Of a DNA stretch of 42,348 nt, positions 1 to 9,864 are shown in pieces. Position 1 is the first letter of the stretch. Every line of letters starts with the position of its first letter. This DNA comes from Ectopseudomonas composti (lineage in GTDB: Bacteria; Pseudomonadota; Gammaproteobacteria; Pseudomonadales; Pseudomonadaceae). The stretch lies in contig NZ_FOWP01000010.1 in the NCBI RefSeq assembly GCF_900115475.1, positions 171,988 to 214,335 of the forward strand, written 5' to 3'. A program made the position numbers and the translations under genes. Under the pieces are notes generated by a model. That model was not told where the DNA came from. It saw nothing but the letters and a program-made list of their open reading frames with translations, and searched no databases.

Positions 1-3000
1 GAGTACACCTACACGCCGAACAAGGATTACAACGGCACCGACAGCTTCACCATTCGCGTCTACGATCCGTCCGGCACCTATGCCGACTCCGTGGTCAACG
101 TCACCATCAACCCGATCAACGACGCCCCGACCGCCAGCCCGTCGAGCATCAGCACCGACGAGGACACCGCCGTCAACGGCAGCGTGATCGGCCGCGACGT
201 CGACGGCGACACCCTCACCTACAGCATCGCCAACGGCAACGGCCCGCAGCATGGCAGCGTGGTGATGAACGCCGACGGCACCTACACCTACCAGCCGGGC
301 AAAGACTTCAACGGTAGCGATTCCTTCACCGTCACCATCGATGATGGCAACGGCGGCACCACCACCAGCGTGGTCAGTGTCACCGTCAATCCGGTCAACG
401 ATGCGCCCGTTGCGCCGAACAGCAGCGTCTCGGTGGACGAGGATGGCACCCTGAACAGCAGCATTCAGGCCACCGACGTCGAAGGCGACAGCCTCACCTA
501 CGAAATCAAGACCGGCACTGCCAATGGCACTCTGGTGCTCAATCCGAATACCGGTGAGTACAGCTACAAACCCAACGGCGACTACAACGGTCCGGACAGC
601 TTCGTGGTCACCGTCAGTGATGGCAAAGGCGGTGTCACCGATACCCTGGTGAGCATCACCGTCAACCCGGTCAACGACGCCCCGATCGCCAACAACGACA
701 GCGCGAGCACCCGTGAGGACACCTCGGTCACCATCGATGTGCTGGCCAACGACAGCGATATCGACGGCGACACCCTGAGCATCACTGCTGCCAGCGCGCA
801 GCACGGTACCGTCAGCGTCGTCGACGGCAAGCTGGTGTACACCCCCACTGGCAACTACAGCGGCGCGGACACCATCAACTACAGCATCACCGATGGCAAA
901 GGCGGTAACAGCAGCGCCACCGTGCAGGTCTCCATCCAGGCGGTGGCAGACGCTCCAAACCTTGCCGCGCAGACCCCAGCCGGAACGCCGAACGCGACCG
1001 GTCTGACCCTGCAAAGCTGGAATGGCCTGGCTCTGGGCAGCAACGGTAATGGCGCCACGCCAACCACCCTGAAAGCCACCATCGACGCGGCTGGCGCGCC
1101 AGCCAGCAGCACCACCGCCACTGACGCCCACCTGGATAACGTCAATGCCGGCGTGGCCAACAAGCTCTCCGGTCTGATCTACCTGCAGGCGGGCGAAACC
1201 TACACCTTCAGCGGCGTGGGCGACGACAGCGTGCTGGTCGCCGTGGGCGGCACCACCGTGGCCAGCGCCACCTGGGGCGGTACCACCGGTCAGTTCAGCG
1301 GCAGCTTCACTGCCCAGGAAAGCGGCTACTACACCCTGGACATCTACCAGCACAACCAGAGCGGCCCAGGCAACCTGGACGTCAACGTCAAGGTCGGAAA
1401 CGGCGTAGAGCAGGATCTGTCCAGCGCCAACGTACTGCTCTACCGCGACACCAACGACCTGAACCAGGACGGCGTCCGTGTCTCCGAACTGCAAGGTAAC
1501 GATGGCAAGGGCTACTACCAGGTCTATGGCTACAACGAAGGGGCTGAGGACAGCAGCATCCCGCTTTCGCACCTGAGTGCCTCGTTGAACGATACCGATG
1601 GTTCGGAGAGCCTCGCCGTATCGATTTCTCAGATCCCGCAAGGCGCTACCCTGAGCGATGGCGTACACAGCTTCACCGCCGCAGCCGGCGCCACCTCGAC
1701 CGACGTCAGCGGCTGGAACCTGAATAACCTGAGCATCACTCCGCCGGCCAACGCCAACGGCAGCTTCACGCTGAAAGTCACCGCGACCGCCACCGAAGGC
1801 GCCAACGGCGACCATGCCAGCACCAGCCTGGACCTGCCGGTAACCGTGCATGCGGTTAACGACGCGCCCACCAGCGCGGACCAGACCGTCGCCACTGACG
1901 AAGGTGTACCGCGCAGCTTCAGCAGCGCCGACTTCGTCTTCAATGATGTCGACGCCGGCGACAGCCTCAAGGCCATCCGCATCAACAGCCTGCCGGCCAG
2001 CGGCAGCCTGAAGCTGGGCAATGAAGCCGTCACCATCGGCATGATCATCACCGCGGCGCAGATCGCTTCCCTGGTCTACACCCCGGCGGCCAATGCCAGT
2101 GGCAACAGCAGCTTCAGCTTCTCGGTTCAGGATCAGAGCGGTGCCTTCTCCACCACACCGAACACCATGACCATCCAGGTCGCGGCCGTGGACGACGCCC
2201 CTGCCCTGGCCAACAGCACGGTCAGCTTCGCCGAGAACATCGCCTCGGGCAGCACCATCGCTGACCTCAGCGACCGTTTCACCGGCACCGATCAGGACCG
2301 TGACGGCGAGCCGCTGCTGTACAGCATCACCGGCGGCAACGAAGCAGGCCTGTTCGCGATCAATGCCAGCACTGGCGTGATCACCCTGGCCAGCGGCAAG
2401 TCCCTGGACTACGAGACCGCCACCCAGCACCAGTTGCAGGTCACCGCCACCGACGGCAAGACCCCAGCCACTGCGACCGTGACCGTCGACGTCACCAACG
2501 TCAACGACAACGGCGTGGTCATTACCGACGCCAACCCGGCCGCCAATAACGTCGCCGAGAACGCCGCCAATGGCAGCACCGTCGGTCTCAGTGTTCTGGG
2601 CAGCGACGGCGACGTCGGCGCGACCATCACCAAGTACGAGCTGACCGACAACGCCGGCGGCCGCTTCGCGATCAACGCCAGCACCGGTGTGGTGACCGTG
2701 GCCGATGGCAGCAAACTCGACTACGAGAGCGCCACCAGCCACAACATCACCGTCAAGGTGACCAGCTCCGATGGCAGCACCAATACCCAGGTGTTCACCA
2801 TCAACCTGAGCAACGTCAACGACAACGGCGTGGTCATCACCGACGCCAACCCGGCCGCCAACAGCGTGGCCGAGAACGCAGCCAATGGCAGCACCGTCGG
2901 CCTCACCGTCCGCGGCACCGATGGCGACGTCGGCGCGACCGTTAGCCAGTACGAGCTGATCGACAACGCCGGCGGCCGCTTCGCGATCAACGCCACCACT

Positions 3001-6000
3001 GGCGTAGTGACCGTGGCCGACGGCAGCAAACTCGACTACGAGAGCGCCACCAGCCACAACGTCACCGTCAAGGCGACCAGCTCCGATGGCAGCAGCAACA
3101 CCCAGGTGTTCACCATTAACCTGAGCAACGTCAACGATAATGGCGTGGTCATCAGCGACATCAACACCGCCGCCAACCAAGTCAACGAGAATGCCGCCAA
3201 TGGCAGCACCGTCGGCCTGACTGTCAGGGGTGTGGATGGCGATGTCGGCGCGACCGTTAGCCAGTACGAGCTGACCGACAACGCCGGCGGCCGCTTCGCG
3301 ATCAACGCCAGCACCGGTGTGGTGACCGTGGCCGATGGCAGCAAACTCGACTACGAGAGCGCCACCAGCCACAACATCACCGTCAAGGCGACCAGTTCCG
3401 ATGGCAGCACCAACACCCAGGTGTTCACCATCCAGGTCAACAACGTCAACGAGGCCCCAGTGGTCGTCGCGGGCGCCAGCGTGACCGGTACCGAGGACAA
3501 CAACTACGTCTTCACCTGGAACGACTTCAAGGTCAGCGACGTCGATGCCAACAGCACCCTCTCGATCAAGATCGAGAGCCTGCCGGTCGAAGGTAAGCTG
3601 CAACAACTGGTCAATGGCAGCTGGGCTAACGTTGCCACCAACGCCTCTGTCACCAAATCGGTCATCGATGCCGGTGGCCTGCGCTTCGTGCCTGATTCCA
3701 ACGAATCCGGCCACGACAGCTTCAGCAGCACTGGCGTGGGTGTGAACAAGCAGACCTATGCCGAATTCAAGTACAGCGGCAGCGATGGCAGCCTGAGTAC
3801 GACCAGCAGCACCATGAGCATCGACATCACGCCGGTCGCCGACGTGCCGACGCTCAGCGTCAAGTCGGCGGCGGCCAGTACGCTGTTCACCACCACCTGG
3901 GAATCGGCGCCGAACAGCGACAATACCTCTCAGGATGTCGCCGGGCCGGCCTTCGAAAACTGGACATTGGTCACCAGCGGCGACAAACGCAGTGGCGGCA
4001 CCAACGTGTTCGAAATCTGGGCCAACAATGACCAGATGGAAAACCAGGCCGGCAACATGATCACCGTCAAGCTGCCGGGCACCGGCAACAATGACGCGCT
4101 GGAGCTCAACGATGCTGGCGGCAGCATGTCGCAGACCCTGGGCATCACCCGCGACGTTGCCACCGAAGTCGGCAAGGTCTACGAGCTGTCCATGGATTAC
4201 GCCGGCCGTCTCGGTTTCGACACCAGCTACACCAAGATCGCCGTCTACCTGGGCAATACCCTGGTGGGCGAGTACAGCTCCACCAGCAGCCAGACCAGCC
4301 TGAACTGGGAGAACATCAACTTCAGCTTCGTCGGCACCGGCAATACCGAAGCGCTGAGCATCAAGCTGGCTGGCACCTCGACCACGAGCAACGGTCGCGG
4401 TGCGCTGATCGACAACATCGAGCTCACCTCGTCGCAGGGCGTGGTGGCTGGCGATGGCGGTGTAAGCGGTAAAACCAGCATCGCCCTGGCCAACTACGTG
4501 AGTGGTGCGCTGACCGATACCGATGGTTCGGAAAGCCTGCGTTACGATCTGTCCGGTCTGCCTGCAGGCGCCAGCATCGTGGTCGGCAACAGCACCCTGG
4601 CAGCCTTAGGCGGCGTGGTCTCCCTGACCGCAGCGCAACTGGCTACTGCCAAGCTGCAAGTCGGCAGCAACGTGCGTGGCGAAGTCGGGCTGGACATCAA
4701 GGCCGTATCGACTGAACCCAACGGCAGCACCGCAAGCACCACCAGCCAGCACCTTTCACTGAAGATCGTCGACGGCGGCGTCGGCCATGACAGCCTGACC
4801 ACCAACACCATCAACGTGGCGGATACGGCCAGCTCGCTGTCGTCGGGGCTGACTGGCGAGTACTGGGGCTATTCCGAGAGCGGTAGCACACGACCGAACC
4901 TCACCAGCCTCAAACTGGTAGAGGACTACATCGAGTCGCGCAGCGGCAACAGCACCAGCCTGGTCGGCTCCAATGACAACGCCGCGGCCTCCTCGGTCAA
5001 TGCCACCTTCGTTGCCAACCAGATCGACTACGGTCTGCGCAACAACGGCAACACGGTGTTCAGCGATGACCTGGGCGACAACCGTAGTCTGAGCAACGGT
5101 ACGACGATCGGCAGTTCCAACAACAGTCAGAACAACCTGTACGACTTCCTCACGGCTGCCAGTACCAACAACGTTTCCAACCTCAAGGCTGGCGGCGCGG
5201 GCCTGGGCGACACCTCGGACGCGATCATCCGCGCCCACGGTTTCCTCGACCTGGCCCAGGGCGGTACCTACGACATTCGCGTCACAGCGGACGACGGCTA
5301 CCGCCTGATGATCGGTGGTCAGGTAGTGGCAGAGGCGGACTACATTCAGAGCACCACCACCAAGGTATTCAGCGCTGTAGGCCTCAGTGGTGACCTGCAG
5401 GCTCTGGAACTGCTGTACTGGGATCAGGGCGGCGCGGCCAGCCTGAAGGTCGAGTTCAAGCTGAGCGGCAGTGCCGACTCCACCTACAAGGTGCTGGGCG
5501 CCAGCGGTAGCGGTCTGGATATCTTCCAGGCGCCGGGCAACGGCCAGGAACTGGTACAGACCGACACCGGCTGGGCATTGCACACCATTGGCACCACCAA
5601 CGGCAGCGAAGCCAGCGATCTGATCAACGGCAGCAAGTACTCCGACATCCTCAACGGCGGCAACGGCCATGACGTGCTCTACGGCAACGGTGGCCATGAC
5701 CTGCTCAATGGTGGTGATGGCAACGATCTGCTGATTGGCGGCGTCGGTAACGACACCCTCATCGGTGGCGCAGGTGCAGATACCTTCATGTGGAAGGCGG
5801 GTGATTTCGGCAACGACGTGATCAAGGACTTCAATGCGACCGAAGGCGACCGTATCGATATCAGCGATCTGCTGCCCGACACTGCCAATGCCAACAATCT
5901 CCTTGATTACCTCAAGGTCGATACCACCACCAACACACTGCAGGTCAGCACCACTGGCGATCTGGCCAACAACGTCGACGTGACCATCAAGCTGGAGGGT

Positions 6001-6093
6001 GTGAACCTCAGCCAGTACGGCGCTACCTCGTCGCAGATCGTCAACTCGCTGGTGGCCGGTGCCGACCCGCTGGTGAAGACCGAACACCACTGA
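1..6093 (+). CDS. LapA-type giant RTX adhesin, C-terminal part (5' end outside window)
   Basis: This is a large surface adhesin secreted by a type I system, and it is open at the left edge: the frame reads back to base 1 (EYTYTPNKDYNGTDSF). The first ~950 bases are VCBS/tandem-95 type Ig-like repeats with recurring NDAP and DxDGDxLxY motifs. Cadherin-like repeats follow (about 2200-3456), three of them nearly identical. About 3900-4430 resembles a DUF642-type beta-sandwich (FENWTLV...), and 4850-5480 is a PA14-like domain (GEYWGY, ADDGYRLMIGG). At 5610-5800 there are glycine-rich RTX nonapeptides (GGNGHDVLYGNGGHD), followed by a C-terminal type I secretion region (GADTFMWKAGDFGNDVIKDF). The nearby lapD and lapG genes suggest it is retained or released under c-di-GMP control. 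The LapG cleavage site would lie in the missing N-terminus, so a lapA symbol is withheld. Confidence 0.9.
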   Translation, partial: EYTYTPNKDYNGTDSFTIRVYDPSGTYADSVVNVTINPINDAPTASPSSISTDEDTAVNGSVIGRDVDGDTLTYSIANGNGPQHGSVVMNADGTYTYQPGKDFNGSDSFTVTIDDGNGGTTTSVVSVTVNPVNDAPVAPNSSVSVDEDGTLNSSIQATDVEGDSLTYEIKTGTANGTLVLNPNTGEYSYKPNGDYNGPDSFVVTVSDGKGGVTDTLVSITVNPVNDAPIANNDSASTREDTSVTIDVLANDSDIDGDTLSITAASAQHGTVSVVDGKLVYTPTGNYSGADTINYSITDGKGGNSSATVQVSIQAVADAPNLAAQTPAGTPNATGLTLQSWNGLALGSNGNGATPTTLKATIDAAGAPASSTTATDAHLDNVNAGVANKLSGLIYLQAGETYTFSGVGDDSVLVAVGGTTVASATWGGTTGQFSGSFTAQESGYYTLDIYQHNQSGPGNLDVNVKVGNGVEQDLSSANVLLYRDTNDLNQDGVRVSELQGNDGKGYYQVYGYNEGAEDSSIPLSHLSASLNDTDGSESLAVSISQIPQGATLSDGVHSFTAAAGATSTDVSGWNLNNLSITPPANANGSFTLKVTATATEGANGDHASTSLDLPVTVHAVNDAPTSADQTVATDEGVPRSFSSADFVFNDVDAGDSLKAIRINSLPASGSLKLGNEAVTIGMIITAAQIASLVYTPAANASGNSSFSFSVQDQSGAFSTTPNTMTIQVAAVDDAPALANSTVSFAENIASGSTIADLSDRFTGTDQDRDGEPLLYSITGGNEAGLFAINASTGVITLASGKSLDYETATQHQLQVTATDGKTPATATVTVDVTNVNDNGVVITDANPAANNVAENAANGSTVGLSVLGSDGDVGATITKYELTDNAGGRFAINASTGVVTVADGSKLDYESATSHNITVKVTSSDGSTNTQVFTINLSNVNDNGVVITDANPAANSVAENAANGSTVGLTVRGTDGDVGATVSQYELIDNAGGRFAINATTGVVTVADGSKLDYESATSHNVTVKATSSDGSSNTQVFTINLSNVNDNGVVISDINTAANQVNENAANGSTVGLTVRGVDGDVGATVSQYELTDNAGGRFAINASTGVVTVADGSKLDYESATSHNITVKATSSDGSTNTQVFTIQVNNVNEAPVVVAGASVTGTEDNNYVFTWNDFKVSDVDANSTLSIKIESLPVEGKLQQLVNGSWANVATNASVTKSVIDAGGLRFVPDSNESGHDSFSSTGVGVNKQTYAEFKYSGSDGSLSTTSSTMSIDITPVADVPTLSVKSAAASTLFTTTWESAPNSDNTSQDVAGPAFENWTLVTSGDKRSGGTNVFEIWANNDQMENQAGNMITVKLPGTGNNDALELNDAGGSMSQTLGITRDVATEVGKVYELSMDYAGRLGFDTSYTKIAVYLGNTLVGEYSSTSSQTSLNWENINFSFVGTGNTEALSIKLAGTSTTSNGRGALIDNIELTSSQGVVAGDGGVSGKTSIALANYVSGALTDTDGSESLRYDLSGLPAGASIVVGNSTLAALGGVVSLTAAQLATAKLQVGSNVRGEVGLDIKAVSTEPNGSTASTTSQHLSLKIVDGGVGHDSLTTNTINVADTASSLSSGLTGEYWGYSESGSTRPNLTSLKLVEDYIESRSGNSTSLVGSNDNAAASSVNATFVANQIDYGLRNNGNTVFSDDLGDNRSLSNGTTIGSSNNSQNNLYDFLTAASTNNVSNLKAGGAGLGDTSDAIIRAHGFLDLAQGGTYDIRVTADDGYRLMIGGQVVAEADYIQSTTTKVFSAVGLSGDLQALELLYWDQGGAASLKVEFKLSGSADSTYKVLGASGSGLDIFQAPGNGQELVQTDTGWALHTIGTTNGSEASDLINGSKYSDILNGGNGHDVLYGNGGHDLLNGGDGNDLLIGGVGNDTLIGGAGADTFMWKAGDFGNDVIKDFNATEGDRIDISDLLPDTANANNLLDYLKVDTTTNTLQVSTTGDLANNVDVTIKLEGVNLSQYGATSSQIVNSLVAGADPLVKTEHH
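2512..3456 (+). repeat. Three tandem 315-bp coding repeats (105-residue cadherin-like modules)
   Basis: Three copies begin at 2512, 2827 and 3142 with an exact 315-bp period, each opening on GVVI and closing on NVND or NVNE. Shared strings include NAANGSTVGL, NAGGRFAIN and VTVADGSKLDYESATSHN. The copies differ by a few substitutions each. A more diverged copy of the same fold lies just upstream (about 2200-2511). This is the most recently duplicated part of the visible adhesin. Confidence 0.85.
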
Positions 6094-6103
6094 TGGCCTC
6101 CAT

Positions 6104-6130
6104 TCCCACCGCGCCTCGTGCGCGGTGGGA
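6104..6130 (+). terminator. Strong hairpin after the adhesin gene
   Basis: An 11-bp perfect inverted repeat (TCCCACCGCGC / GCGCGGTGGGA) with a 5-base loop starts 11 bases after the adhesin stop codon. There is no long T-run, so it may act as a weak intrinsic terminator or as an mRNA 3'-end stabiliser. Confidence 0.55.
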
Positions 6131-6219
6131 AGTCGTGCCTAAGCGACCGATCTTGTCTGTGCGTCATCCGGCGCGTATAGATATACGCCCGGTGATCGAC
6201 GTCTCATCAGGAGGCATCC

Positions 6220-6561
6220 ATGCTTTACGTGCAGCGTGACGCCCAGGGCAACCTGGTTCGCGTCGAAGCGGCTGAGTTCGCGGGTTTTACCCAACAGCTC
6301 CCCGCCGATGACCAAGACATACTGGCCTGGTATTCCAACCAGGCCATCGAGACCAGCCTGTTGCAACTGCGTCAAAGCGATCAGGAGATGGTTCGCGTAC
6401 TGGAAGATCTGATTGGCGTGCTGATCGCCAAAGGCATCATCCGCATCACCGACCTACCGCACGCAGCGCAAACGAAGCTGCTCAGCCGTAATCAGGCCCG
6501 GGAAGCACTCGGCGGCCTGTCGCGCCTGATTCAGGAAGAAGTCAGCACAGGGCTGATCTGA
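6220..6561 (+). CDS. Conserved small Pseudomonas protein of unknown function
   Basis: This gene encodes a 113-residue soluble protein with a good ribosome-binding site (AGGAGG, about 6 bases before the ATG). Its N-terminus, MLYVQRDAQGNLVRVE, matches a small pseudomonad family that databases often label 'tryptophan synthase subunit beta-like'. It has none of the TrpB fold: it is far too short and shows no PLP-binding motif. The protein is mostly predicted alpha-helix (QSDQEMVRVLEDLIGVLIAKGII), with no signal peptide or membrane segment. It lies between the adhesin and lapD, but nothing in the sequence ties it to that system. The gene is real; the function is unknown. Confidence 0.75.
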   Translation: MLYVQRDAQGNLVRVEAAEFAGFTQQLPADDQDILAWYSNQAIETSLLQLRQSDQEMVRVLEDLIGVLIAKGIIRITDLPHAAQTKLLSRNQAREALGGLSRLIQEEVSTGLI

Positions 6562-6611
6562 CGCCAGCGCAGCAAACACTATCTCAGCACGTAGCGTCGG
6601 AGACCTCTAGG

Positions 6612-8579
6612 TCAAGCTGCAGGAGTGGTTGGCGGCCAGGGTACAGGGGCACCGACCAGCCGGCCCTGAACACCCTGAATGCCCATTTCCCGCAGCACCA
6701 GCAACTCACCTTCGGTTTCCACACGTTCAGCGATCAACGGCAGATCGATGCTGTGCGCTGCGCGCTGTATGGCGTCGATGAACAGGCGCTTGTCGGCTTC
6801 CTGATCAATGGCGCGGATATAACTGCCATCGACCTTCAGATAGGCCAGCCCCAGGCGCGCCAGGTTGCCGATCATGCTGAAGCGGCCACCGAAGTGCTGC
6901 AGACTGAGGCTGAAACCAAGGTTGCGCAGGCGCCGGGTCAGTTGCTCCAGCGCTGCCTGCTCGGGCAATTGGTCCTCCTCCAGTTCCAGCACCAGGCGCG
7001 GCGCAAACTCGGCATGCCGCTTGAGCAACTCGAACGCCTTTTCCAAAGCCTTGGGTTCACGCAACAGCGCACCGGAGAGATTCAGTGCCAGACACTGCGA
7101 GTGGCCTGCGAGATGCTGCAGCACCGTTTCCAGCATCAGCAGATCGAGACGTGACGACCAACCAAAGCGCTGCAACCAGGGCAGGAAACGACCGGCAAGA
7201 ATGGTCGCGCCCTGCGCGTCACGAATGCGCGAGAGAACCTTGTAGTGCAGCACCTGAGCGGCGTCGCGAGCGCTGACCACAGGCTGGAAATACAGCTCGA
7301 TCTGGCGCCGGCTCAAGGCCTGATCCAGCAATGAATGCCAGACATGACGCTCGTCACCCACGCTCGCCATTTCGTCACCCGATACCAGAGCCCAGCTCTG
7401 CTCGCCCAAGCCTTCTGCCCTGGCCAGGGCTTCGTCGGCCAAGCGTAGCAACTCGACCAACTCGTCACCCGCCCGGAACGGAGCCAAACCGATATGTGCC
7501 ATTGGCGTCAGATCACTACCGCAGGTGACGGCAAGGTTGGCGAAGGCGGCTTCCAGACGCATCGCCAGTTGTTCAGCCTCCTCCACAACCAGCCCCGGAG
7601 CCACCATGGCGAAATCACCGCCTCGGCTGCGGGCAAGCAGGCATCCTGCGCCCAAGATATTCCCTTCGCGTACAAGCACTTCAGCCACTGCCAGCAGCAA
7701 CTGATCCGTTCGCTGACCGCCTAACCGCTGATTGAGCCCCGCCAGATCACGAACCCTGATCATCAGCAGGTAACCCGAGTTGGTTTCATCCTCAGCGCCC
7801 AGGCGAACCTGGAACTGCATCTCGAAATAGCGACGATTGGCCAGCCCGGTCAGGCTGTCCTTGTAGGCTTCGTCACGCAGCCGCTCGCTGCGTTCCGCCT
7901 GTTCCTGGAACAGCGCCTTGAGCTTTTCCACCATCTGGTTCATCGCTTCGACGACACGGCGCAGTTCAGGGGTGCGCGGCAGCATCGGCAGGCTGAGGAA
8001 TTCGCGGCGGGCGATGGCATGGGATTGCTCGACCATGTAATCCAGCGGTTTGAGCTGGCGACGCAGCACGAAGGCACCCACGCCAGCGCTGAGCAGGCCA
8101 CACAGGAGCAACCAGCCGAGGCTGCCCAGGGCACTGCGCCACAGTCGGGCAATGGCGAACAACGGATGGCTCTGCACTTCCACCCGCGCCGCCTGCTCCC
8201 AGCCACGGCTGACGAGGGCGTCGCCCACCTCCGGCTCCAGGCCGATCAGGTCGACGAACCATTGCGGCGCCTCGATATCTGCCGCGTCAGGCACGCCGCT
8301 GCGCTCGACCAGGGTCTTGCCGCTGGCAATGTCGATCACCCGAATACTCTGGAAGTAGCCACTGTCGAAGATCGAGCTGACCATCAGCTCCATCATCGCC
8401 GGGTCGTCGACGTGCGGCGTCAGCGACAGGCCCAATGCGGTGGCAGCATCCTGAGCATGCGAACGCAACTGGTTGACGTACTGCTCGCGGGAGCTTTCCA
8501 GGCCGACCATGAAGCTGCCGGTAAAGGCGACCACCAGGAACAGGCAGATGGCAATCAACAATTGTTTAAACAGAGACAT
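6612..8579 (-). CDS. lapD: LapD-type inner-membrane c-di-GMP receptor
   Basis: LapD senses cytoplasmic c-di-GMP and, when bound, sequesters the protease LapG in the periplasm so that the adhesin stays attached. The 655-residue protein begins MSLFKQLLIAICLFLVVAF (first membrane helix). A periplasmic sensor domain follows, then a second helix near residues 165-190 (SLGWLLLCGLLSAGVGAFVL), a HAMP/S-helix, a GGDEF-like domain opened by DSLTGLANRRYFEM, and an EAL-like domain. Both catalytic motifs look degenerate: RGGDF replaces GGDEF, and KVLSRI stands where EAL is expected, as in a receptor rather than an enzyme. The ATG at 8579 was chosen because it gives the membrane helix at the N-terminus; the open frame extends further upstream into lapG. 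The start lies 8 bases after the lapG stop, so the two are one operon. Confidence 0.9.
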   Translation of the reverse strand: MSLFKQLLIAICLFLVVAFTGSFMVGLESSREQYVNQLRSHAQDAATALGLSLTPHVDDPAMMELMVSSIFDSGYFQSIRVIDIASGKTLVERSGVPDAADIEAPQWFVDLIGLEPEVGDALVSRGWEQAARVEVQSHPLFAIARLWRSALGSLGWLLLCGLLSAGVGAFVLRRQLKPLDYMVEQSHAIARREFLSLPMLPRTPELRRVVEAMNQMVEKLKALFQEQAERSERLRDEAYKDSLTGLANRRYFEMQFQVRLGAEDETNSGYLLMIRVRDLAGLNQRLGGQRTDQLLLAVAEVLVREGNILGAGCLLARSRGGDFAMVAPGLVVEEAEQLAMRLEAAFANLAVTCGSDLTPMAHIGLAPFRAGDELVELLRLADEALARAEGLGEQSWALVSGDEMASVGDERHVWHSLLDQALSRRQIELYFQPVVSARDAAQVLHYKVLSRIRDAQGATILAGRFLPWLQRFGWSSRLDLLMLETVLQHLAGHSQCLALNLSGALLREPKALEKAFELLKRHAEFAPRLVLELEEDQLPEQAALEQLTRRLRNLGFSLSLQHFGGRFSMIGNLARLGLAYLKVDGSYIRAIDQEADKRLFIDAIQRAAHSIDLPLIAERVETEGELLVLREMGIQGVQGRLVGAPVPWPPTTPAA

Positions 8580-8587
8580 CTCGACTC

Positions 8588-9301
8588 CTATCGACCCGGT
8601 TCCACCGGGAACCCCTCGGCGGCCATCTTCTTCAACAGATCCTGCCAGCGCGACAAGCGCTTGGCGTCCCCCACCTGCTTGCCAGCGCCCTTGCCGGCCA
8701 GCCACAAACCCTCGGCATTGAAGGCATAGACCGGCAGCAGATCCGAGCGCTCACTGGCAGGGCGAATCACATTGATCAGGTTATCCAGCACCAGTGGCAT
8801 TGAATCAGGCGTGGCGTAATAGGTCAGCACCATATGTGCCTGGTTCAGGCGTAGCGCCTTGACGTAGGTGATGCGCAGCTTGTCGCTGGCGACGCCGGCC
8901 TCACGCAGGGTGAAGTACTTGGCGATGGCGAAGTCCTCGCAATCACCTGCCCCCTTGCGCAGGGCCTCGACCGGAGTCGCCCAATAATCGTTCTGCCGCC
9001 AGACCTCGATGTCATCGCGAAAACGCAGGCTGGCGTTGAAGAAGCGATTCACCGCTTCAAGCTGCTCGGCCTCGTCCAGTGCCGGCAGACGCTGTAGCAG
9101 CGCCTGCCACTCGTCGATGCGCGCCTTGCCATCGCCGAGAGGCCCATAGAGTTTCTCGGCTCGCTGGCTGATCAGATTGAAATCCCAGTCTGCATGCAGC
9201 ACGCCGGCAAGCAGAACCAGCAGCAACGGCGCGGCCAGGAGCGACTTGCGCCGGCCCCGCCCAAATCGACCTGCGCCTGCGCAACCTCGAAACATCGGCA
9301 A
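8588..9301 (-). CDS. lapG: LapG-type periplasmic cysteine protease
   Basis: This is a calcium-dependent, transglutaminase-like cysteine protease (family C93, formerly DUF920) that clips LapA-type adhesins near their N-terminus and releases the biofilm. The 237-residue product has a basic N-terminus followed by a hydrophobic export signal (SLLAAPLLLVLLAGVLHA). The catalytic triad is visible: Cys121 in GAGDCEDFA, His156 in NQAHMVL and Asp173 in PLVLDNL. The DWDFN just after the signal is typical of the family. It is the first gene of a lapG-lapD operon facing the adhesin, which is its probable substrate. Confidence 0.9.
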   Translation of the reverse strand: MPMFRGCAGAGRFGRGRRKSLLAAPLLLVLLAGVLHADWDFNLISQRAEKLYGPLGDGKARIDEWQALLQRLPALDEAEQLEAVNRFFNASLRFRDDIEVWRQNDYWATPVEALRKGAGDCEDFAIAKYFTLREAGVASDKLRITYVKALRLNQAHMVLTYYATPDSMPLVLDNLINVIRPASERSDLLPVYAFNAEGLWLAGKGAGKQVGDAKRLSRWQDLLKKMAAEGFPVEPGR

Positions 9302-9424
9302 TCCGTCTCGGGCCTGACAGCCCCTGGAACACGGCGGGAATGGTGCGGGCTGAAGGGAAAAAAGACAATGGCACTTCGCCGTTATGACGGCGAGAGTGTC
9401 CAGTGTTTCAGCGGGGGAAGGCGC

Positions 9425-9670
9425 TTAACGCAAGCGTTGCAGATGCAGCATGCCGAACAGCAGCACCTGCAGACGTTGCCACCACTGCCCCGGCAACCCC
9501 TGCAGTCGCGCGCGAAATAGCAGCAGCTCGCCGACATGTGCCAACAACACCAGCAGCGCCGCCCAGTTGACCCAGCCGCCGAGCGGCGTGGCGAAGGGGT
9601 AGAACAGGTTGAGCAGCGCCACCAGCCAGAACATGGTCAGGGCACCCTTGGCGAAAGACAGCAGGTTCAT
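9425..9670 (-). CDS. DUF1145-type small membrane protein
   Basis: This gene encodes an 81-residue protein beginning MNLLSFAKGALTMFWLVAL, with two predicted membrane helices (roughly residues 8-28 and 33-52) and a basic C-terminal tail. The pattern NLFYPFATPLGGWVNW between the helices resembles the DUF1145 family of uncharacterised proteobacterial inner-membrane proteins. The ATG at 9670 was preferred over an upstream ATG because it gives the family-like N-terminus. It sits upstream of lapG on the same strand, separated by 123 bases, so co-transcription is possible but not shown. The function is unknown. Confidence 0.7.
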   Translation of the reverse strand: MNLLSFAKGALTMFWLVALLNLFYPFATPLGGWVNWAALLVLLAHVGELLLFRARLQGLPGQWWQRLQVLLFGMLHLQRLR

Positions 9671-9864
9671 CGTGAGACTCCGATTGGATGAACCTCGAGT
9701 GTGCCGAACCTTTCCAGCGAGAGCCGCCTCCCTTTCGACTGGCGCCAAGTGCTATGCCTGGCCGATGCGGAGGCTCTTCTACAAGCTGACGCGGCCCCTC
9801 GTAGGACAGATTTAACTCGCCTTCAGCACGATGACGAGTTGCACCCGCCCTACGGGATCAGCCC

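Noticed and set aside
4756..6090. Long open frame (444 codons) on the minus strand opposite the adhesin C-terminus
   Set aside because: It is antisense to a clearly real repetitive gene; its protein is rich in Val, Ala and Gly without any domain, as expected from high-GC codon mirroring.
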